Positions 15,867 to 24,960 of a stretch of 64,000 bases of DNA are shown here, in pieces. The notes under the pieces are model-generated. The model did no database searches. It saw only the letters and a list, made by a program, of their open reading frames with translations, and was not told the origin of the DNA. Source of the DNA: Prosthecobacter fusiformis (GTDB taxonomy: Bacteria; Verrucomicrobiota; Verrucomicrobiia; Verrucomicrobiales; Verrucomicrobiaceae); NCBI RefSeq assembly GCF_004364345.1, contig NZ_SOCA01000014.1, positions 1 through 64,000 on the forward strand, read 5' to 3'. The translations under genes were made by a program, and so were the position numbers. Positions within the stretch are counted from its first letter, which is position 1; the number at the start of each line of letters is the position of its first letter.

Positions 15867-17942
15867 TTACTCCTTCAGCACCTGAGTCAGTGCACTCAGC
15901 ACCGTCATGGCTGTATAGGGCTTGTGCAGGTACAGGTTCACCCCCATGGCCTTCACTTTTTCAGCATCCGTGGTATAACCGCTGGCGGCGATGATTTTCA
16001 CCTTTGGATTCATCCGCTTCAGTACCTGGATGGTCGCCGGGCCGTCCATCACCGGCATCATCATGTCCGTCAGCACCAGAGCCACTTCTCGTCCATGCTC
16101 GGCATAATGGGCGATGGCCTCAGAGCCATCGCTCGCGGAAAGAACCCGGTAGCCATAGGCCTGGAGGGTTTGCTGGGTGATGAAGCGCACGCTTTCCTCA
16201 TCATCCACCAGGAGAATGATTTCGCCGTTGCCCCGGGGCATCGTATTCGCTGGCGCTTGCACCGGGGCGCTGTCCCCCGTGGTTTTGGATGGGAAGTGTA
16301 CTTGAAAGGAGGTGCCGTTCCCCGGCTTGCTATAGACGGTGATGAATCCATCGTGACTCTTCACAATGGCCATGACGGTGGATAGGCCCAGGCCTGTGCC
16401 TTTGCCCAGATCCTTGGTGGTGAAAAACGGGTCAAAGATCTTTTCCTGCACTGCCTCAGAGATGCCTGTGCCCGTATCCGTGATCTCAAAGACAATGTAG
16501 GCTCCTCCTTTGATCCGCGTCCCGGCCCACATGCCCATTTCCCCTACCTGGGTCCCATAGACCTTGAGCGTCAGCCTGCCGCCATCCGGCATGGCATCCC
16601 GCGCATTCAGGAAAAGGTTCAGCAACACCTGATGCACCTGGGTGGCATCTCCCATGAATCCAGGCAGGTCCTCCTGCACCTGAGGATAAAATTCAATGTT
16701 CTTGGGAAAGGCTTCCTGAACAAAGCTGCGGATGTCCTCCACCACGCCCTTGGGATTCAGCGGATGCCGCTCACCGTCCACGCCACGCGCAAAAGACAGC
16801 ACCTGCTGCACCATGTTGGCACCGCGCCGCGCACTGCTCTCAATGCTGGCCAGGATGTTCAACTGGCCCGCATCTTTAATGCTCAGCCTCAGCAGGTCGA
16901 TGGAAAGGATGATGGGCAGCAGCACATTGTTCAAATCATGGGCGATGCCCCCTGCCAGCGTGCCGATGCTCTCGATGCGCTGGGAACGCAGGAAATGGCT
17001 TTCCATCCTCTTCTTTTCCATGATGTCCGTGTTGATGGACATCACCGCCCGCGCATGCCCTTCGGAATCACGCACCAGCGTCCAGCGGCTTTCCACCAGC
17101 ACATCCCGGCCATCCTTGGCATGCTGGCCCAGCTCCCCGGTCCATTCACCATTTCTCAGCACTGCCGCTGTGGCTTCCTGAAAGCGGGTGGGCTCTCCCC
17201 GGAGGATCTCCGTGGACTGCCGACCGATGACCTCTGCCGCTGTCCAGCCATAGAGTATCTCCGCACTTTTGTTCCAGTATGTGATGCGGTTATCCATGTC
17301 CCGCACCAGGATGGCGTCACGCGCTTTGTCCAGCAGGGAGGCCTGGCTGCGGAAGATCTCCTCCAGCTTCAGCCTTTCCTCCATCTCCTGCTGAAGAGCC
17401 GATGTACGCTGCTGCACCACACGCTCCAGATCCCCCAGCAGCATCCGGGCTTCTCCCGCCAGCCGCCACTTCTCCGTCAGCGCATTGGCCAGTTGCTGTA
17501 CCTCGATTGCATCAAAAGGTTTCTTTAGAATCAGCAGCCTGTCCCCAGGATTGATCTGCTCCTGCATCTGGTCCCACGAATAGTCGGAGTAGGCGGTACA
17601 AATCACGATTTGCAGATAAGGATCCACCTCCCAGATACGGCGGCTGGTCTCGATGCCGTCCCATCCTGGGGGCATGCGCACATCCACAAAGGCGATGGCA
17701 TAGGGGGTGCCATTGGCGATGGACCGCTGCACCTTGGCCAGCCCTTCCTCCCCCTGGGAGGCGGCATCAATCTCAAACCATTCACTCTCCTTGGCCCCGA
17801 AAAGCTTGGCTTCAAAGGCATCCAGCTCCGCATCCGCAGCCTCTGGCTCCCCTAGAATTTTGCGAAAGTCTGCCTGGATCGCGCTATTGTCATCAATCAC
17901 CAGGATACGCCTGTTCTTCTTCACAAGGGGTGCAGTCATCAT
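15867..17942 (-). CDS. Hybrid histidine kinase with receiver domains at both ends
   Basis: 691 residues, no membrane helix, so cytoplasmic. Domains: receiver 1 (~12-150; phospho-acceptor Asp87, conserved Lys141), coiled-coil linker (~165-200), PAS (~203-310), HisKA with His335 in [10 protein letters not shown], HATPase (~390-550; G-T-G-I-S and G-K-G-T-G-L-G-L boxes), receiver 2 (~574-691; Asp626, Lys674 in L-H-K-P-Y). The N-terminal receiver suggests it takes phosphate from another kinase, most simply the membrane kinase encoded just upstream, whose stop overlaps this start as ATGA (17939-17942). No DNA-binding output domain is present, so the final output lies elsewhere. It is the last gene of the receptor-YfiR-kinase operon. 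Confidence 0.92.
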   Translation of the reverse strand: MMTAPLVKKNRRILVIDDNSAIQADFRKILGEPEAADAELDAFEAKLFGAKESEWFEIDAASQGEEGLAKVQRSIANGTPYAIAFVDVRMPPGWDGIETSRRIWEVDPYLQIVICTAYSDYSWDQMQEQINPGDRLLILKKPFDAIEVQQLANALTEKWRLAGEARMLLGDLERVVQQRTSALQQEMEERLKLEEIFRSQASLLDKARDAILVRDMDNRITYWNKSAEILYGWTAAEVIGRQSTEILRGEPTRFQEATAAVLRNGEWTGELGQHAKDGRDVLVESRWTLVRDSEGHARAVMSINTDIMEKKRMESHFLRSQRIESIGTLAGGIAHDLNNVLLPIILSIDLLRLSIKDAGQLNILASIESSARRGANMVQQVLSFARGVDGERHPLNPKGVVEDIRSFVQEAFPKNIEFYPQVQEDLPGFMGDATQVHQVLLNLFLNARDAMPDGGRLTLKVYGTQVGEMGMWAGTRIKGGAYIVFEITDTGTGISEAVQEKIFDPFFTTKDLGKGTGLGLSTVMAIVKSHDGFITVYSKPGNGTSFQVHFPSKTTGDSAPVQAPANTMPRGNGEIILLVDDEESVRFITQQTLQAYGYRVLSASDGSEAIAHYAEHGREVALVLTDMMMPVMDGPATIQVLKRMNPKVKIIAASGYTTDAEKVKAMGVNLYLHKPYTAMTVLSALTQVLKE

Positions 17943-19951
17943 GGCTGGGTAGTGGGGAAGGGGGGCTGCTTGGGGCAGGGAAGTTCCAGCGTAAAGGTGG
18001 CCCCCCGGCCAATGCCTGCGCTGTAGGCGGTGAGGTTGCCGCCCAGCTCACGGGCGGCCAGTGCACCACTGTGCAGGCCGAAGCCATGCCCATCTTTCTT
18101 GGTCGTAAAGCCGTGCTGGAAGATCCGCGTGAGGTTTTCTGAGGCGATGCCGACTCCATTGTCGATGATGGAGATTTGCACGGCCTTGTTTTCGTCTCTC
18201 GTTACTCTCACGGTGAGGATCTTTTCTTCCTGTGTCTGTGCCACAGCATACTTTGCATTGCCAAGCAGGTTTACCAAAATTTGCAGTACTTTATGCCGGT
18301 CCGTCAGGATGGGCTGGTCATCCTGGATATCGCAGACCAGGGAAAGCTCATGCCGGGTGAATCCCGCCGCATTGATGCGGATGGCATCATCGATCAATTC
18401 GCTCACCGATATCTCCTCCATCACCCCGCAGCCGCGCGCATAGTTTTGCTGCATGGCCACGATCTCCTTGATATGCTCGATGTTTTTGCGCAGGGATTCC
18501 AGTTCCTCCAGGATGCCCTGCTGGGGTTCGGCAAGCTGGCCCACCAGCTTCATCATGTAAGCAGGCACTTCTTTGCCGCGTGGGTCCGTGCTCAAAAAAG
18601 TACCCAGGTTGGCTGCATTTTCCTGGAGGAGTCCCGCCAGGTTTTTCAGACTACCGATGCGGAACTGCCGCACCTTGGTGGAGACCACCTCTGCGGAGAC
18701 ACTCACACTGTTTAGCACGTTGCCTACATTGTGCAGGATGCTCGTCGCCACCTCCGCCATCCCCGCCTGACGGGAAGTGGACAGCAGCCGTGTATTCGCC
18801 TCTGCCAGGCTTGTCACGGCTTGCTCGCGCGATGTGATGTCACGGAAATTGATCACCACCCCGACTTCCTTCCCATTCACGAGCTGCGGCTTCGCATACC
18901 GCTCGAAGGTCTGGCCTGACTTCAGGTAAATCCGGTCGAAGACTTCCTTCTCCAGCGGCAGTTCTAGCTCTTTGCCCTTAAAGATGAACACCTCTGGATT
19001 CACGGTTTTTGCGGCGATGAATTCCAGCAGCTTGTTCTTATCCGGCTTTTCTAAAAGTTCCGGCGGGATACTCCACATCTCCGCAAAGTGCCGGTTATGG
19101 CACACCACCTCTCCAGTGAATTGGATGGCGATGATGCCATCCGCCGTGGAGTCCAGCGTCGCATTCAGCAGGGACAGAGATTTAGCAAGCTCCTGCGTCC
19201 GCTCCTGCACCCGTGTCTCCAGGTTGCTCTGCGCAGTGTGAAGCTCGGAATCCTGCATCTGGATCTGGCTGAGCATCTCATTGAAGGCATCGATGAGGCT
19301 GCCCAGTTCATCATCACTCTGCTTCACCGCACGGACCGAATAATCCTTTTCCTTCGCCACCCGTCCTGCGATCTCCGCCAAGTGATGAACAGGCACCGAG
19401 ATGAATTTTTGCAGCCGTGTGGATAGAAAAAATGCCAGCAGCAGGGAGGCCAGCAACACCGCGAGCACAAAGGTGGCGGAGCGTTTCAACCGTTGAGAAA
19501 TGAACTCCAGATCCGCTGCGATATAGACCGACCCGATCACCTCATTTGCCAGGATGATGGTTTTGAACGTATCCAGGTAGTCCTTATGAAAGGTCTGCCC
19601 AGTCGCCTCAAGCCCGGCGAAATCGAACGGTTTATCCAGATCCGGCCTTTGGTATTCAGCTACCCGTTCTCCTCCCACATCATAGACGCAGGCGGCCATG
19701 ATGATGGGATTCGCCTGGAGCGTACTCAGCGTATGCTCGATGGACTCCGGGTCATTGAAGGACAGGCCGGAGGCCACATTGTCATCCAGCGTATCTGCCA
19801 TGATGGCCAGATCTCGCGCCATGGTTTCCCGGAAGGCATGCCGCTCATACATCAGGATGACTGCGCAGGCCAGCAGCAGCGCGGCCGAACTGACGGACAT
19901 GATGATGATCGTCAGCTTCCGTTTGATGGGGATGTCATGAAGAAACTGCAT
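17939..19951 (-). CDS. Membrane sensor histidine kinase (periplasmic sensor, HAMP, PAS)
   Basis: 670 residues. Two membrane helices (~13-34 and 158-176) enclose a ~120-residue periplasmic sensor resembling CHASE8 (E-T-M-A-R-D-L-A-I-M-A-D-T-L-D-D-N-V-A near its start). Then HAMP (~178-232), coiled coil, PAS (~262-385), a dimerisation domain and HATPase (N-box NLLGNAKYAV, IIDNGVGI, GHGFGLHSGALAA). The likely phosphorylated residue is His407 in S-I-L-H-N-V-G-N-V-L-N-S; the usual H-E/D-x-x-N/T context is changed, as in a distinct HisKA-like subgroup. Its start is 16 bases after the YfiR-like gene, and its stop overlaps the next kinase. Periplasmic input from YfiR is inferred from YfiBNR-type systems. 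Confidence 0.92.
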   Translation of the reverse strand: MQFLHDIPIKRKLTIIIMSVSSAALLLACAVILMYERHAFRETMARDLAIMADTLDDNVASGLSFNDPESIEHTLSTLQANPIIMAACVYDVGGERVAEYQRPDLDKPFDFAGLEATGQTFHKDYLDTFKTIILANEVIGSVYIAADLEFISQRLKRSATFVLAVLLASLLLAFFLSTRLQKFISVPVHHLAEIAGRVAKEKDYSVRAVKQSDDELGSLIDAFNEMLSQIQMQDSELHTAQSNLETRVQERTQELAKSLSLLNATLDSTADGIIAIQFTGEVVCHNRHFAEMWSIPPELLEKPDKNKLLEFIAAKTVNPEVFIFKGKELELPLEKEVFDRIYLKSGQTFERYAKPQLVNGKEVGVVINFRDITSREQAVTSLAEANTRLLSTSRQAGMAEVATSILHNVGNVLNSVSVSAEVVSTKVRQFRIGSLKNLAGLLQENAANLGTFLSTDPRGKEVPAYMMKLVGQLAEPQQGILEELESLRKNIEHIKEIVAMQQNYARGCGVMEEISVSELIDDAIRINAAGFTRHELSLVCDIQDDQPILTDRHKVLQILVNLLGNAKYAVAQTQEEKILTVRVTRDENKAVQISIIDNGVGIASENLTRIFQHGFTTKKDGHGFGLHSGALAARELGGNLTAYSAGIGRGATFTLELPCPKQPPFPTTQP

Positions 19952-19967
19952 GATGGATGGCGGGGTT

Positions 19968-20558
19968 TTAGGGATTTCCCGAGCGTGCTGGAATGGCCAG
20001 TTTTAGCAGTTGTGGGCTAATCTTCAGACCGGCGGCCTGACCCTCTTGACGGTTGATGCCAAAGCGGATTTTATCTTGCAGGGTGCTGAAGGTGATGATC
20101 CCTCCCAACGCCTCAAAACGGCTGGATTCACCCACCGTGAGCACACTGTGTGAGTGCAGGGATTTCATCGAAGGCCCGAGCCTGGATTCCTCCCCCTCCG
20201 CCACAAAAAGCAGGTCCACCGTAGTAGCTTCAGAGACTGAAGAAAGATATTTTACCAGGAGCTTTCTGCCTCCCACCATCCGGCCACGGACCACCTTTTC
20301 CAGCTCGTTGCCGAAAGGATTCCTGCCCAGGACGCCCATCACAAACGCATCCCCTGGAGATCCCGGACGCGGCTCTGGCCACACCACAAACTTCGTGAAA
20401 TTGTATAAAAAGGCCGCCTTGATCTGGTGCTCCTTGGAGCCTTCTTCTGCTCCCTTTCCACCTGGGCAGAAAAACAGCGGGCAGACGAGCAGCAGCGCCA
20501 GCAGCCACCAGCGCAGGGCAGTGGGGGTAGGGTTAGCGCTAGAGAGGAGTTTCGTCAT
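19968..20558 (-). CDS. YfiR-family (DUF4154) exported protein
   Basis: 196 residues: hydrophobic export signal (~15-32, WWLLALLLVCPLFFCPGGKG) followed by the YfiR/DUF4154 domain, recognised by H-Q-I-K-A-A-F-L-Y-N-F-T-K-F-V-V-W-P near the mature N-terminus, the V-L-G-R-N-P-F-G strand and the closing G-I-I-T-F-S-T-L-Q-D-K-I-R-F-G-I-N segment. YfiR in Pseudomonas is a periplasmic repressor of the diguanylate cyclase YfiN; here no cyclase is present and membrane kinases take that place. The ATG at 20558 is preferred, 5 bases after the receptor stop; a GTG at 20576 would overlap the receptor gene. Role as periplasmic messenger is inference. Confidence 0.9.
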   Translation of the reverse strand: MTKLLSSANPTPTALRWWLLALLLVCPLFFCPGGKGAEEGSKEHQIKAAFLYNFTKFVVWPEPRPGSPGDAFVMGVLGRNPFGNELEKVVRGRMVGGRKLLVKYLSSVSEATTVDLLFVAEGEESRLGPSMKSLHSHSVLTVGESSRFEALGGIITFSTLQDKIRFGINRQEGQAAGLKISPQLLKLAIPARSGNP

Positions 20559-20563
20559 GGATT

Positions 20564-22564
20564 TTAAAATCGCCACGTGACCTTCCCGTAGATGCCTCTA
20601 GGTACAGAAGAAGTGACCGTCACCGGCTGGTCCCTCTGCTCCATCTGATAGTTGGAGAATAGGTTTTGAGCGCTCAAGGTTACATCCATGCTGTCTGTCA
20701 CCCTGTACAGCAGCCGGAAATCCCCCGTCACATACCCTGGCACCGATTCGATCTGATCCACATACCGCACCTGGAAATCCAGGCTTAGCCGCGAAGAAAA
20801 ATCATAGGAGGAGCGCAGCACTGCCTGCTGCGTGGGTATTGACCGCTCCTGCACCTCGGAATTCCAGTCATTGCTCACTGAATGAAAGTTCGCCAGCAGC
20901 AGGGAATAGCTCCCCGTCAGCCGCCATTTATCCGAGGCTGAAAACGTCATCGAGACCTCACCCCCGTAAGTTTCCGCGCTCAGCACATTGTCAAAAGGCA
21001 GCTCTGCCCGGCCGGAGGTGGCCCCTGGCACCAGACGGCTGATGGCCTCCACGCTGATGAGTTCATCGTATTGATTGTAAAAGGCTGCGGCATCGATGCT
21101 CACGCGGCTGTGAGGCTGGATGCGATAGCCCAGTTCATAAGCCCACAGGACCTCCGCGTGCGGTTCCAGATTTCCCACCACCGTCGGTGTATAAGGGATG
21201 CCGCCGGGGCCGATGAAGGGCTCGGCATACTTGATGCCAAAAACATCCATGCTTTCCAGGGCGGAGGGGGTGCGCACGGCCCGTGAAGCGGCTGCCCAAA
21301 GAGTCTGTTTCTCCGTGGGCTTGAACAGGAGTCTCAAACTCGGCTGGAATTCATAACCGGTGTAATCATTATGCTCCAGCCGCGCACCTGTCGTCACCCG
21401 CACGCGGTCACGCATCATGCGCCATTCATCCTGGATGAAGAGGCTGTATAGATTGCGGTCGAAGCTGTCTTCCCAGACCCTCACATCCGGCGTCGTTTCC
21501 TCCACGGAATTCGTCACAAACCGATAGCCTGCGCCCCAGGTGATATCGTGATGCTGGCCGAGGGAGAAGCTGTGCTGGATGGCTATATCGAACGTGTCCG
21601 AATTATACAACGCACGCCGCATTTCATCCCGATAGACGCGGTCATAAAAGGCTTGTACTTCTAGCCGGGAACTGCCTGATAACTCCTTCACCCAACGTGC
21701 CAGTGAATTAATGTTGTAGGCATTGGATCCTCCCTGGTCCATTTCCAAAAACGTCGCATCTGCCTGCCAAGTCAGTTGGGTATCCCCATCCGCATACTGG
21801 TCCACACGGAATCCGCCATGCCAGCTCATCCAGGCATCCTCGGCAGAGCGGCCATTCGCCAGACGGTAGTCATCGTTGGACTGGGTGCTGGCAAAAATCC
21901 GGTAGTAAACATCCTCGCTGATCATGCCGCCATAGCGCCCGCCGGCGAGGGTTTGATGCACATTACCGCCGCCCAGGTAGATCAGGCTGCCCTGGGTCTC
22001 CCGCGCACTGCGGCTCACCACATTGATCACCCCGTTCATGGCATTGGCACCCCACACGGCAGCACCAGGACCACGGATGACCTCGATCTTTTCCAGGTCC
22101 TCCAGCATCTGCTGCTGAAGATCCCAAAACACCCCGGCGAAGAGCGAGCTGTAAGCCGCACGCCCGTCCACAAGGACCAGCATTTTGTTGGCAAAGACGG
22201 TATTGAATCCACGAGCGGAAATCGCATACTGCCCTGAATTCACGGCCCCTACATTCATCCCAGGCACCAGCCGCAGCGCATCCGCGATGGTCGTCGCCCC
22301 GGACCGTTGAATGTCATCGTTGGTTAGCACAGAAACGGCGGCAGGGGAATCAAACAGCCGGGTTTTCCGCTTGGTCACGGAGTTCACCGATTCATTCAGA
22401 AGCTGCTCCATGCTCAGATCCGCCAAGCTATGGGCGATGCCCTCTGCCACCACCCTGGGAGAGGCCAGTGAAAGGGTGCTCAGACAAGTGAGCACTGTCC
22501 AAGCAAACCTGTGCAGAGGTTTGAAAAAGGAAGGCTTTGATCGCTGGAGGCGCAGGAAAGGCAA
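20564..22564 (-). CDS. TonB-dependent outer-membrane receptor (second of the pair)
   Basis: 666 residues. An export signal (~17-40) is followed by S-M-E-Q-L-L-N-E-S-V-N-S-V-T-K-R-K-T-R-L, typical of the receptor group linked to YfiR/kinase clusters, then the plug domain (P-A-A-V-S-V-L-T-N-D-D-I, I-E-V-I-R-G-P-G-A-A-V-W-G-A-N-A-M-N-G-V-I-N-V) and a 22-strand-type barrel ending in W-R-F with a terminal Phe. The start appears to be a TTG, 4 bases after the previous receptor's stop; no ATG is closer to the signal. The substrate is unknown; this subgroup often has a signalling role in place of, or in addition to, uptake. Confidence 0.93.
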   Translation of the reverse strand: MPFLRLQRSKPSFFKPLHRFAWTVLTCLSTLSLASPRVVAEGIAHSLADLSMEQLLNESVNSVTKRKTRLFDSPAAVSVLTNDDIQRSGATTIADALRLVPGMNVGAVNSGQYAISARGFNTVFANKMLVLVDGRAAYSSLFAGVFWDLQQQMLEDLEKIEVIRGPGAAVWGANAMNGVINVVSRSARETQGSLIYLGGGNVHQTLAGGRYGGMISEDVYYRIFASTQSNDDYRLANGRSAEDAWMSWHGGFRVDQYADGDTQLTWQADATFLEMDQGGSNAYNINSLARWVKELSGSSRLEVQAFYDRVYRDEMRRALYNSDTFDIAIQHSFSLGQHHDITWGAGYRFVTNSVEETTPDVRVWEDSFDRNLYSLFIQDEWRMMRDRVRVTTGARLEHNDYTGYEFQPSLRLLFKPTEKQTLWAAASRAVRTPSALESMDVFGIKYAEPFIGPGGIPYTPTVVGNLEPHAEVLWAYELGYRIQPHSRVSIDAAAFYNQYDELISVEAISRLVPGATSGRAELPFDNVLSAETYGGEVSMTFSASDKWRLTGSYSLLLANFHSVSNDWNSEVQERSIPTQQAVLRSSYDFSSRLSLDFQVRYVDQIESVPGYVTGDFRLLYRVTDSMDVTLSAQNLFSNYQMEQRDQPVTVTSSVPRGIYGKVTWRF

Positions 22565-22568
22565 AGAG

Positions 22569-24620
22569 TTAAAAAGTATAAGTGAATTTCAGTCGGAAAC
22601 TGCGCCCATCCTGTGGGATCGTATCCTGGACGTTACCCGCCACGGAAGGGTGTGAGTATTCGGTGTCAAAAAGGTTATAAAGGGTGGCGGACAGCTCCAG
22701 GTTCTTCATCACCTCACGGCTGAACAACGTCGCATTCGCGATCAGGAATCCCGAATTGTGTTTGCCTGTCGCCGTGGTCACATCCCCGGTATATTGCAGT
22801 TCCAGACCGCCATATAGCTTCTCCTTATAGAGTGGCAGGATCAGCTTCAGCTTCGCCAGATGGCGGGGTGAATTGCTCAGCTCCTCCCCCGTCGCCTCAT
22901 CCTCCGTCCGTTGCAGGGCATAACTGGCACGCAGGTTGAGTCCACGCGCATACCGGCCTTCCAGTTCGACCTCGAGTCCGTTGGAGCGCACATTATCGAC
23001 ATTATTAAAGACATACAGCCCGTCCACAGGGTCGATCTCCTGGGTAATCAGATCGTCGATTTCATAGTGATAGGCTGAAACATTGAGCCTCAAATTCTTT
23101 GGCAGGATTTGCTCATACACCAGCTCATAGGTATGAATGGTCTCGGGCTCCAGCCACAGATTTGACTTGTTATACCCAGGGCTTTCCAAATACATCTCAT
23201 ACGCATTGGGCGCACGATAAGCCTGACCGTACAGAAGCTTAAAAGTGCTCTTTTCCCAGGGAGTATAAATCAGTCCCACCCGAGGATTTGCCGTGCCTCC
23301 GAAGTTGCTGAAGTAATCATACCTCAGACCCCCGTTCAGCAGTAAATCATCCCTGAGTTTAATCTCCGCCTGCGTATAGATCCCCAAGGTGACGGTTTCC
23401 CTTTCATCCTCGAAAAAGTACGCCGTCGGGTCTGTTGAATACCCTGCCTGATAAAGGCTCAGGCTGTGCCGGTATTCGGCTCCGACAATCACCGTATGAC
23501 GGTCTAAAAAAGTGCGCGTAAATTGCAGTTCCGCACCGATGCCCTCAGCAGCATGGTCATCGACATTCACATACGCAGGCAGCACGTCGTCATACGGGTA
23601 AGTCCCCAGGTAGGAGTAGTGGTCGTAAAACACGCGCGCCGTCATCTCCGTCCCGCCGGTAAAGCTGTGTTCGAACTTCAGGTTAGCGAAAAATCGCTCA
23701 TCCACGGTTCTTTGCCTGCGGTCATTAAAAATGGTCCCGTAAGAAGCCGTCGGCACCTGTTTCTCCCTCCGCGACCAGCCTGCCGTCAGCGTGAAAGCCT
23801 CATAGCTCAGGCTCCCAAACAGGCTCTGTGAATAATCTCCGTCGATCCCGTCCGCCACCCCGCCGTTATTCCCTGCCGTATTGAATTCCTCAAAATACAG
23901 CCCCTGCTGTCCGTCCGATGAAAGCACGGATCCTGAAAGCACTAACTCCACCCCGTTTTTGAAACTCTTGCCGTAAGTAAAGCGGCCCTTGTAACTGTCG
24001 AAACTGCCCACAGCAAAGGCCGCCTCGGTGCCATTGATCTGACTAGGCTTCCTCGTCACTACATTGATCACCCCCAGAAACGCACTGTTGCCGTAGATTG
24101 AAGAACTCGGCCCCCGGATCACCTCCACACGCTCAATCAGATCCACGTCCAGCATTCCCTCGGTGCCGATCAAGGCTGAACTATAAAGGTCATCATTCAT
24201 CCGGTGACCGTCCACGAGAAGCAGCACTCGTGTATTGTAATCACTTGGCCGGTTAAACCCCCGCATCCCCACCGCAGAATAATTCCGGTCATAAGTCACA
24301 TACACCCCGCCCACCCCGTTCAGTACATCCGCCAGCGTTCGGTGCCCCAGCATCTGGATCTCATTGGCCGTCACGATGGTCACGGATGCCGGTGCCTGGC
24401 TTATTTTCTGGTCGAATTTGGAGGCCCCATAGACGGAGTCCAGCTTGATATCCATCAGTTGTTCCAGGCTCAAGTCACCGTAGTCCAGTGCGGCCAGTTC
24501 TTTCACGTTCGGTCCTTCTTCATCCGCTGCCTTTACACTCTCCGCACACAATAGAATCTTCGCCAGCAGCAGGACTCCTGCGCGGAAGATTGTTTTGGTG
24601 ATGGTAAAAACTTTACTCAC
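22569..24620 (-). CDS. TonB-dependent outer-membrane receptor (first gene of the signalling operon)
   Basis: 683 residues beginning at a GTG: signal peptide to ~32 (A-E-S-V-K-A-A-D), the L-S-L-E-Q-L-M-D-I-K-L-D-S-V pre-plug motif, plug domain (A-P-A-S-V-T-I-V-T-A-N-E-I, V-E-V-I-R-G-P-S-S-S-I-Y-G-N-S-A-F-L-G-V-I-N-V-V-T) and a long beta-barrel with the C-terminal F-R-L-K-F-T-Y-T-F. The barrel lacks any extra N-terminal signalling domain of the FecA type. It leads an operon of receptor, receptor, YfiR, kinase, kinase, with gaps of 4, 5 and 16 bases and one ATGA overlap. Energy would come from a TonB-ExbBD system; the only Exb genes here are at 5058-6902. Confidence 0.95.
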   Translation of the reverse strand: MSKVFTITKTIFRAGVLLLAKILLCAESVKAADEEGPNVKELAALDYGDLSLEQLMDIKLDSVYGASKFDQKISQAPASVTIVTANEIQMLGHRTLADVLNGVGGVYVTYDRNYSAVGMRGFNRPSDYNTRVLLLVDGHRMNDDLYSSALIGTEGMLDVDLIERVEVIRGPSSSIYGNSAFLGVINVVTRKPSQINGTEAAFAVGSFDSYKGRFTYGKSFKNGVELVLSGSVLSSDGQQGLYFEEFNTAGNNGGVADGIDGDYSQSLFGSLSYEAFTLTAGWSRREKQVPTASYGTIFNDRRQRTVDERFFANLKFEHSFTGGTEMTARVFYDHYSYLGTYPYDDVLPAYVNVDDHAAEGIGAELQFTRTFLDRHTVIVGAEYRHSLSLYQAGYSTDPTAYFFEDERETVTLGIYTQAEIKLRDDLLLNGGLRYDYFSNFGGTANPRVGLIYTPWEKSTFKLLYGQAYRAPNAYEMYLESPGYNKSNLWLEPETIHTYELVYEQILPKNLRLNVSAYHYEIDDLITQEIDPVDGLYVFNNVDNVRSNGLEVELEGRYARGLNLRASYALQRTEDEATGEELSNSPRHLAKLKLILPLYKEKLYGGLELQYTGDVTTATGKHNSGFLIANATLFSREVMKNLELSATLYNLFDTEYSHPSVAGNVQDTIPQDGRSFRLKFTYTF

Positions 24621-24960
24621 AGACAGAAAAACCTTTATAAATGATCAAATGTTCCGAATGCTCTCATTTCCTCACCAGCGGGTCGAATGAAAAGGTGAAG
24701 GGAGCAGCATTGTAAATAAGCCATGACTGAAAAGAAGAAGTGAAGATCAGTGTCTGGTAGCTATTATTGATCCAAAACATGCAATTAAATATGGATATTA
24801 TCAACGCCTTTCCGCTTTGATTGCATATTGCATGGATATTCGCTTAAAGACGGCTCTGCCAAAAGCACTGTAACTGGCTCTGGAATTCAGTGGAAATCGC
24901 GTCTTTCACCTGGGCGGCAGCCCCTGAAGACTTAAAAATCCTCAGTTTATACCCACCCGC
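24621..24960. promoter_or_regulatory. AT-rich upstream region of the receptor/kinase operon
   Basis: 340 bases without a gene between the receptor start and the stop of the VWA gene, so it must hold the receptor operon promoter. It is notably AT-rich against its neighbours. ATGGATATT occurs twice (24791-24799 and 24832-24840), 41 bases apart or about four helical turns, and TTGCAT twice nearby. These could be regulator or bending sites; no promoter was fixed. Confidence 0.4.
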
